Assembly: GCA_019408975.1 (NCBI GenBank)
Contig: DXVA01000142.1
Span: 1 to 10,916 of the forward strand
Origin: Lentisphaeria bacterium
GTDB taxonomy: Bacteria; Verrucomicrobiota; Lentisphaeria; Victivallales; UBA1829
Reading direction: 5' to 3'
Length of the DNA stretch: 10,916 nt
Part shown: in pieces, positions 7,347-10,916 of the stretch
How the letters are laid out: every line of letters starts with the position of its first letter
Numbering within the stretch: the stretch's first letter is position 1
Made by a program: the position numbers and the translations under genes
Notes under the pieces: generated by a model
The model's input: only the letters and a program-made list of their open reading frames with translations
Told to the model about the DNA's origin: nothing
Databases searched by the model: none

Positions 7347-8963
7347 TCAGTTCCGCAATACTCCGTCGGCATTAATCAGATAATCCCGGCTGCCATCATA
7401 TTCCTTCACAGGAACTCCGAGGTTTCCGTGGCTGCCGCCGTGATAAACATTGCCATTCAGAAGATGATTTCCACGAATCAGAACATTTTTACCGTATCCA
7501 ACCCAGACTGCACGGCGTTTTCCCGGGCTATTGACGATTGTGTTCCCCGTAATTGTAATATTCTCATGTCCTGTATCATTTTGAAAAGTTTCCGTATTGC
7601 GGTAGGTCAACCAGATTCCGGCACGAACCCAATAAGCGCCGGGCTCCTTTTCATACACACGGTTGTTGTAAATCGTATTTCCGCTGATCGTGATATTTTT
7701 ACAGGAAAAAAACAGGGAAATCCCTCCATTTTCCGTATCGCGAACAACATTTCCGGTAATCACGGAATCTTCGCACCATTCCAGATCAAGCCCGACATCC
7801 TTTGCGCACTCCACGATATTGCCGGACATCACAACCCCGATCACTCCAACACCCCAAATGCCACCATCGCCGCTCGGAGCGTTTTTCACATAGTTGTTGC
7901 AGAACCACAAATTGCGGGTTCTGAACTGCGGCCGCCATTTGTCTTGGCTCCAGAATTGTATTCCGTGTTTCGTACTGTCCAGTACCGTATTCTGCATTGT
8001 GCGGATATTGGAGCAATAGGTCTGCATAATTCCCGTATGAGTGGAACGAATCGTGCAGTTTTCAATCACGGCATGATTCACATGGTCAAAATTGATTCCG
8101 AACGCTTTGCTGTTGGAAACGGAAACCCGGTCGATCATTACATGTTCCGCCCGGAGAAAATAAAGTCCATGGACTTTCATATTTCCGGCATCAATCGAAA
8201 AATCCGAAAACCTTGAGTTGCTCCCGCCGCGGATAACAAATTTCTGATCTGTGAATGGTACAATAACAGAACGCTCTCCACATCCCCGGATGCTGATGTT
8301 ATCCGGCAGACTCAATTCCTTGACAGCAAACGTCCCTTCCGGCAGAAGAATCCGGGTCACTCCGGCTTCCACGGCTTTCTGAAACGCAGCAGTGGAATCC
8401 GAACGGCCATCGGGCCTGGCACCAAATGCCAGAATCGACTGTTCCAGTTCAACGGACGGAGAAGTTTTCAGTATTTTCTCAAGACGGATATCATCCAGCC
8501 AAATATTTTCCGCCTGATTTTCGACAAGGAAACGGAAACGAACTGAGGAATTATTTTCTGATGTAAAATCAAATGAATAGTCCTGCCAATCCGAAGTTCC
8601 GCTTTTGGAATGAACCCGCGGCTGATACTCAATTCCAGCCCAGAATGGCTTACTGTTTTGAGTTCTGGCTTTGAAATGAATCCGATAGGTCGTCAACGGC
8701 TGGACTTTCAAGGTCCGCCACACCGTGATGTAAACATTCTTTTTGCGATTGCCATTGAATTTGATGTTCAGCGCCTGCTTACCATCGGATACAGTATTCC
8801 GGTCGATGGTCACTTCAGCATCTGGTTTACCCACCTTATTGACGTTCCATTCGTCAAGACCGTTTTCAAAGGAACCGTTCCCGAGCAGATTCGGGGCAAC
8901 CGCAAAGCAGAAGTTTCCCCCGCAGAGAGCTGCCATGACGGCAAAATACCTGCAATGTCTCAT
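7347..8963 (-). CDS. Secreted CBM plus pectate-lyase-like beta-helix protein
   Basis: The protein has 538 residues and a signal peptide (MRHCRYFAVMAALCGGNFCF). Residues 24-163 resemble a CBM4/9/22-type jelly-roll binding domain: NLLGNGSFENGLDEW at the start, YRIHFKAR and WQDYSFDF in the middle, and IWLDDIRLEK at the end. Residue 178 onwards begins AFGARPDGRSDSTAAFQKAV, the entry motif of the Pectate_lyase_3 superfamily, followed by beta-helix rungs with repeated (I/V)xGN turns (VVMSGNIVE, VITGNVVRD, ITISGNTIY, ITITGNTIV, VLIRGNHLL). It probably binds and cleaves or modifies an extracellular polysaccharide; the reaction is not resolved. The reading frame extends upstream to 9113, but ATG 8963 is chosen because AAAGGA lies 6 nt before it, it starts exactly at the signal peptide, and the longer version would overlap the upstream gene. 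ATG 8978 is a less likely alternative. Confidence 0.87.
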   Translation of the reverse strand: MRHCRYFAVMAALCGGNFCFAVAPNLLGNGSFENGLDEWNVNKVGKPDAEVTIDRNTVSDGKQALNIKFNGNRKKNVYITVWRTLKVQPLTTYRIHFKARTQNSKPFWAGIEYQPRVHSKSGTSDWQDYSFDFTSENNSSVRFRFLVENQAENIWLDDIRLEKILKTSPSVELEQSILAFGARPDGRSDSTAAFQKAVEAGVTRILLPEGTFAVKELSLPDNISIRGCGERSVIVPFTDQKFVIRGGSNSRFSDFSIDAGNMKVHGLYFLRAEHVMIDRVSVSNSKAFGINFDHVNHAVIENCTIRSTHTGIMQTYCSNIRTMQNTVLDSTKHGIQFWSQDKWRPQFRTRNLWFCNNYVKNAPSGDGGIWGVGVIGVVMSGNIVECAKDVGLDLEWCEDSVITGNVVRDTENGGISLFFSCKNITISGNTIYNNRVYEKEPGAYWVRAGIWLTYRNTETFQNDTGHENITITGNTIVNSPGKRRAVWVGYGKNVLIRGNHLLNGNVYHGGSHGNLGVPVKEYDGSRDYLINADGVLRN

Positions 8964-8969
8964 TTTATT

Positions 8970-8975
8970 TCCTTT
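8970..8975 (-). promoter_or_regulatory. Shine-Dalgarno site deciding the start of the CBM/beta-helix gene
   Basis: AAAGGA is 6 nt upstream of ATG 8963. It supports that start over the upstream in-frame codons at 8978 and 9113. Confidence 0.75.
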
Positions 8976-9006
8976 CATGATTTTAAAATATTTTCCTATT
9001 TTCTGT

Positions 9007-9720
9007 TCATTTTGGCCAGATGGGATCTCCGCTGACACCCGGTCTTTGAAAATTGTACATGGCACACGCATCAGCATTGGCGGAAACAGCACTGCCGCCA
9101 CTCGTGAACACACCTATCCAGGTAACCTCCCTGCTTGCCTGCACATGCCCATCCGCCAGAAGAATATTCCAACGTCCCAAATGACGATTGTCCGGACGGC
9201 TGCACGAACCGCCGAATGTCATGGTATAACGCGTTTTATTCTGTCCGTCGATCAATATTGCGGCAATCGCAGGCTGTCTGCATCTGCTCAGACGCCGGAC
9301 AGGTGCAACCTCGCCACTGCTGGACCAGCCGAATTGCCAATTGGCTGTGTAATTGGTATGCCAGTTGTTGCCGAGCGATTCAAGTTCCTGCACGCGGGAA
9401 ACGCATTGAACCACCTTCAGTTTCTTATAATAAGGGGAAAGACGTTCCACGAATGTCGGCCGACGACTGGAACTGGTTCCATTTGGTTCAACAAGACTGA
9501 TATTCTTCCATGACTGCGTGTTAGGCACAAAATCATCTGAATCCGATGCATACATATGAAGAGAGCTGCCCAACTGCTTCAAATTCCCGAAGCAGGATAT
9601 GCTTCTCGCCTTTTCCCGCGCCTTGTTCAGCGCCGGCAGCAGCATCGCCGCAAGAATGGCAATGATCGATATAACAATCAACAACTCGATCAATGTGAAA
9701 ACTCTATTCCGCTCTCTCAT
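9007..9720 (-). CDS. Prepilin-like (type II secretion/type IV pilin fold) protein A with H-X9-DG motif
   Basis: The protein has 237 residues. A short basic leader, MRERNRV, precedes FTLIELLIVISIIAILAAML, with Glu12 at +5 of the predicted mature protein. The -1 residue would be Val7 instead of Gly. The C-terminal globular domain carries a cysteine near the middle (VVQCVSR, 104-110), where relatives usually have a CP motif, and H180 followed nine residues later by D190-G191, the H-X9-DG signature. It is likely an inner-membrane-anchored pseudopilin-like protein; its role is inferred only from family and context. The frame is open to 9840, but the start at 9720 has AAGGAG 6 nt upstream. The longer form would overlap the regulator by about 110 nt and add an unlikely 40-residue leader. 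The gene begins 10 nt after the regulator stop, so translational coupling is plausible. Confidence 0.9.
   Translation of the reverse strand: MRERNRVFTLIELLIVISIIAILAAMLLPALNKAREKARSISCFGNLKQLGSSLHMYASDSDDFVPNTQSWKNISLVEPNGTSSSRRPTFVERLSPYYKKLKVVQCVSRVQELESLGNNWHTNYTANWQFGWSSSGEVAPVRRLSRCRQPAIAAILIDGQNKTRYTMTFGGSCSRPDNRHLGRWNILLADGHVQASREVTWIGVFTSGGSAVSANADACAMYNFQRPGVSGDPIWPK
9607..9675 (-). repeat. 69-bp near-identical repeat, copy in prepilin-like gene A
   Basis: This is the partner of 7081-7149, with 67 of 69 bases identical, in the same orientation about 2.5 kb away. It covers codons 16-38, the end of the hydrophobic helix and the conserved LPALNKAREKA segment. Confidence 0.9.
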
Positions 9721-9726
9721 ACGCAT

Positions 9727-9732
9727 CTCCTT
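9727..9732 (-). promoter_or_regulatory. Shine-Dalgarno site of prepilin-like gene A, overlapping the regulator stop codon
   Basis: AAGGAG shares its first two bases with the TAA stop (9733-9731) of the upstream regulator and lies 6 nt before ATG 9720. The ATG at 9726 directly abuts the site and is too close to be the start. The arrangement suggests translational coupling between regulator and prepilin-like protein. Confidence 0.85.
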
Positions 9733-10916
9733 ATTTTGTCTTATATTCAAACTCATTCTCTTTTCCCGATGTCGATTCCCGCTCATGAAACTCCACAGGA
9801 AGACGCAGATTAATCGTCTTCGTGATTTTCCCGGAAACAATCTTGTAAAGCAGATCGGCGGCTTCGTAACCGATCCTGCGGCGCGGCTGCTCGATCGAAC
9901 TTAAAGGCGGATTCTGAAGACGCGCCAGCGGAAGATCATCGAAACCGCAAACCAGAACATCCTTTCCGATTTTCAGCCCGAGCTCATCCGCAGCCTTATA
10001 TACGGCAACGGCAACATAGTCATTCATGCAGACAATGCCCGCCGGCAGCCTGCCACCGCTTAGAAAAGCCTTCACTTTCCGGTAAGGCGGATCCTGCATC
10101 TTCGCCACGTTCCAGTATTCCGGATCATTATCTGTTGCAGGATACAGCAGCAGATAATCGTCGATATGATCTGAATAACCGGCTTCACGCATCGCCATCC
10201 TGAAACCATTCAAACGGTTCTGATGAGTACGGTGCCCCGGGATCGCCCCCAGATAGTAGACGGGACGTGAAAAACGGGCAATCAAAGTCGAAGCAACCAG
10301 GTAAACCACACCGGAGTTATCCACCTCGATGGAGCTCAGTTTCATTCCCTCCAGCGGGCGATCCAGACACACGATCGGAAAATCCCGGTCTACAAGCTGT
10401 TTGATTGCACTGCGGTATGCTTCCGTCTCATATGGAAGAACGATCAGCGCATCGATCCCAAGCTCCGGCGCATGAGTCAGCATATCAATCACTTCATCAT
10501 GCCCGCTCTCGCTGCAAAAAAACTGAAGATCACAGTTCTTTTCCCGGCAGAACTCTTTCGCTCCTTCGCTGGTACCTACGATAAAGCCATCCGGCGCACC
10601 CGCGTAGACAAATGCCATGGAAAGCTGTTTTCCAGTGGAAGCCGATATGGGCTCATCTTTTTTCCCCATGGACGGAGCAGAGGAAATCCGTGCGGTCTTG
10701 TTCGGCTCCTTGACCAATGCGCCATTGGAAATCAGGATCGAAATCACACGCCGGATCGTAGCACGGGAAGCACCATAGTGTCGTCCAAGCTCCATTTCAC
10801 TGGGCAGATGCCCCCGGTCCCGGAAACACCCATACCGTATATCCTGAAGCATCTGCTCGGAGTGTGCTAAGCTGCGGGAAAATGGTTTGAAGAGTTTGTA
10901 AAAACGGGTAACACTT
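9731..10916 (-). CDS. GntR/LacI hybrid transcriptional regulator (AraR-like architecture), 5' end beyond window
   Basis: An N-terminal GntR-type winged helix (GHLPSEMELGRHYGASRATI, followed by RRVISILISNGALV) is joined to a LacI-type periplasmic-binding-like effector domain. The latter starts at LSMAFVYAG and includes IDALIVLPYE, FPIVCLDRP, IPGHRTHQNRLNGF, AGIVCMNDYVAVAVYKAADE, VLVCGFDDLPLARLQNPPLS and RIGYEAADLL. This is the architecture of Bacillus AraR, so it is probably a sugar-responsive regulator of the genes that follow. The first in-frame ATG is at 10852, giving 373 residues. That start has no clear Shine-Dalgarno site and would remove most of the first helix of the winged-helix domain. 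The frame remains open to the right edge, adding 21 residues (including FYKLFKPFSRSLAHSEQ), so the true start is probably outside the window. If 10852 is correct, the gene is complete. The effector sugar is unknown. Confidence 0.9.
   Translation of the reverse strand, partial: SVTRFYKLFKPFSRSLAHSEQMLQDIRYGCFRDRGHLPSEMELGRHYGASRATIRRVISILISNGALVKEPNKTARISSAPSMGKKDEPISASTGKQLSMAFVYAGAPDGFIVGTSEGAKEFCREKNCDLQFFCSESGHDEVIDMLTHAPELGIDALIVLPYETEAYRSAIKQLVDRDFPIVCLDRPLEGMKLSSIEVDNSGVVYLVASTLIARFSRPVYYLGAIPGHRTHQNRLNGFRMAMREAGYSDHIDDYLLLYPATDNDPEYWNVAKMQDPPYRKVKAFLSGGRLPAGIVCMNDYVAVAVYKAADELGLKIGKDVLVCGFDDLPLARLQNPPLSSIEQPRRRIGYEAADLLYKIVSGKITKTINLRLPVEFHERESTSGKENEFEYKTK

Noticed and set aside
7227..8216. 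Plus-strand open frame of 329 codons opposite the CBM/beta-helix gene
   Set aside because: It is antisense to the (I/V)xGN rungs, which explains its own quasi-repetitive look. No independent support for coding was seen.
8964..9113. N-terminal extension of the CBM/beta-helix protein to ATG 9113
   Set aside because: It would overlap the end of the prepilin-like gene and put 50 residues before an obvious signal peptide; ATG 8963 has a well-placed AAAGGA.
9721..9840. N-terminal extension of prepilin-like protein A to ATG 9840
   Set aside because: It overlaps the regulator coding region and adds a 40-residue leader; AAGGAG 6 nt before ATG 9720 decides the start.

Overview
The window looks like a piece of a Lentisphaerota (Victivallis-like) chromosome, or of a close relative in the Planctomycetes-Verrucomicrobia-Chlamydiae group. 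The main clue is two secreted prepilin-like proteins with the N-terminal helix typical of that group (FTLIELLIVISIIAILAAML followed by LPALNKAREKA) and a C-terminal H-X9-DG motif. They lie among large secreted carbohydrate-active proteins and LacI-type regulators. This assignment is inference from motif recognition; no marker gene is present.

All seven supported genes lie on the minus strand, so transcription runs from high to low coordinates. In that order they are: a GntR-type winged-helix regulator with a LacI-type sugar-sensing domain (9731 to beyond the right edge); prepilin-like protein A (9007-9720); a CBM plus right-handed beta-helix protein (7347-8963); prepilin-like protein B (6514-7236); a second beta-helix protein with a different N-terminal module (4415-6496); a 1056-residue clan GH-A-like glycosidase with a C-terminal CBM9-like domain (1226-4396); and a LacI regulator (1071 to beyond the left edge). 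Gaps inside the first six genes are 10, 43, 110, 17 and 18 nt, so they probably form one operon, perhaps with an extra promoter in the 110-nt gap. The LacI gene has its own consensus sigma-70 promoter (TTGACA-17-TATAAT) and a near-palindrome with a CCGG centre just downstream that could be an autoregulatory operator.

Taken together this reads as a glycan-degradation locus: regulator, then two pairs of prepilin-like protein and beta-helix protein, then a multidomain glycosidase. No transporter, SusC/D pair or sulfatase is visible. The substrate cannot be read from the sequence. The most notable points are the repeated pairing of a prepilin-like protein with a beta-helix protein, an unrecognised module of about 170 residues shared by the N-termini of two adjacent enzymes with different catalytic folds, and a 69-bp DNA segment that is 67/69 identical between the two prepilin-like genes although the rest of the genes has diverged.

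There is no gene-free stretch longer than 300 bases. No tRNA, rRNA, CRISPR array or insertion sequence was seen.
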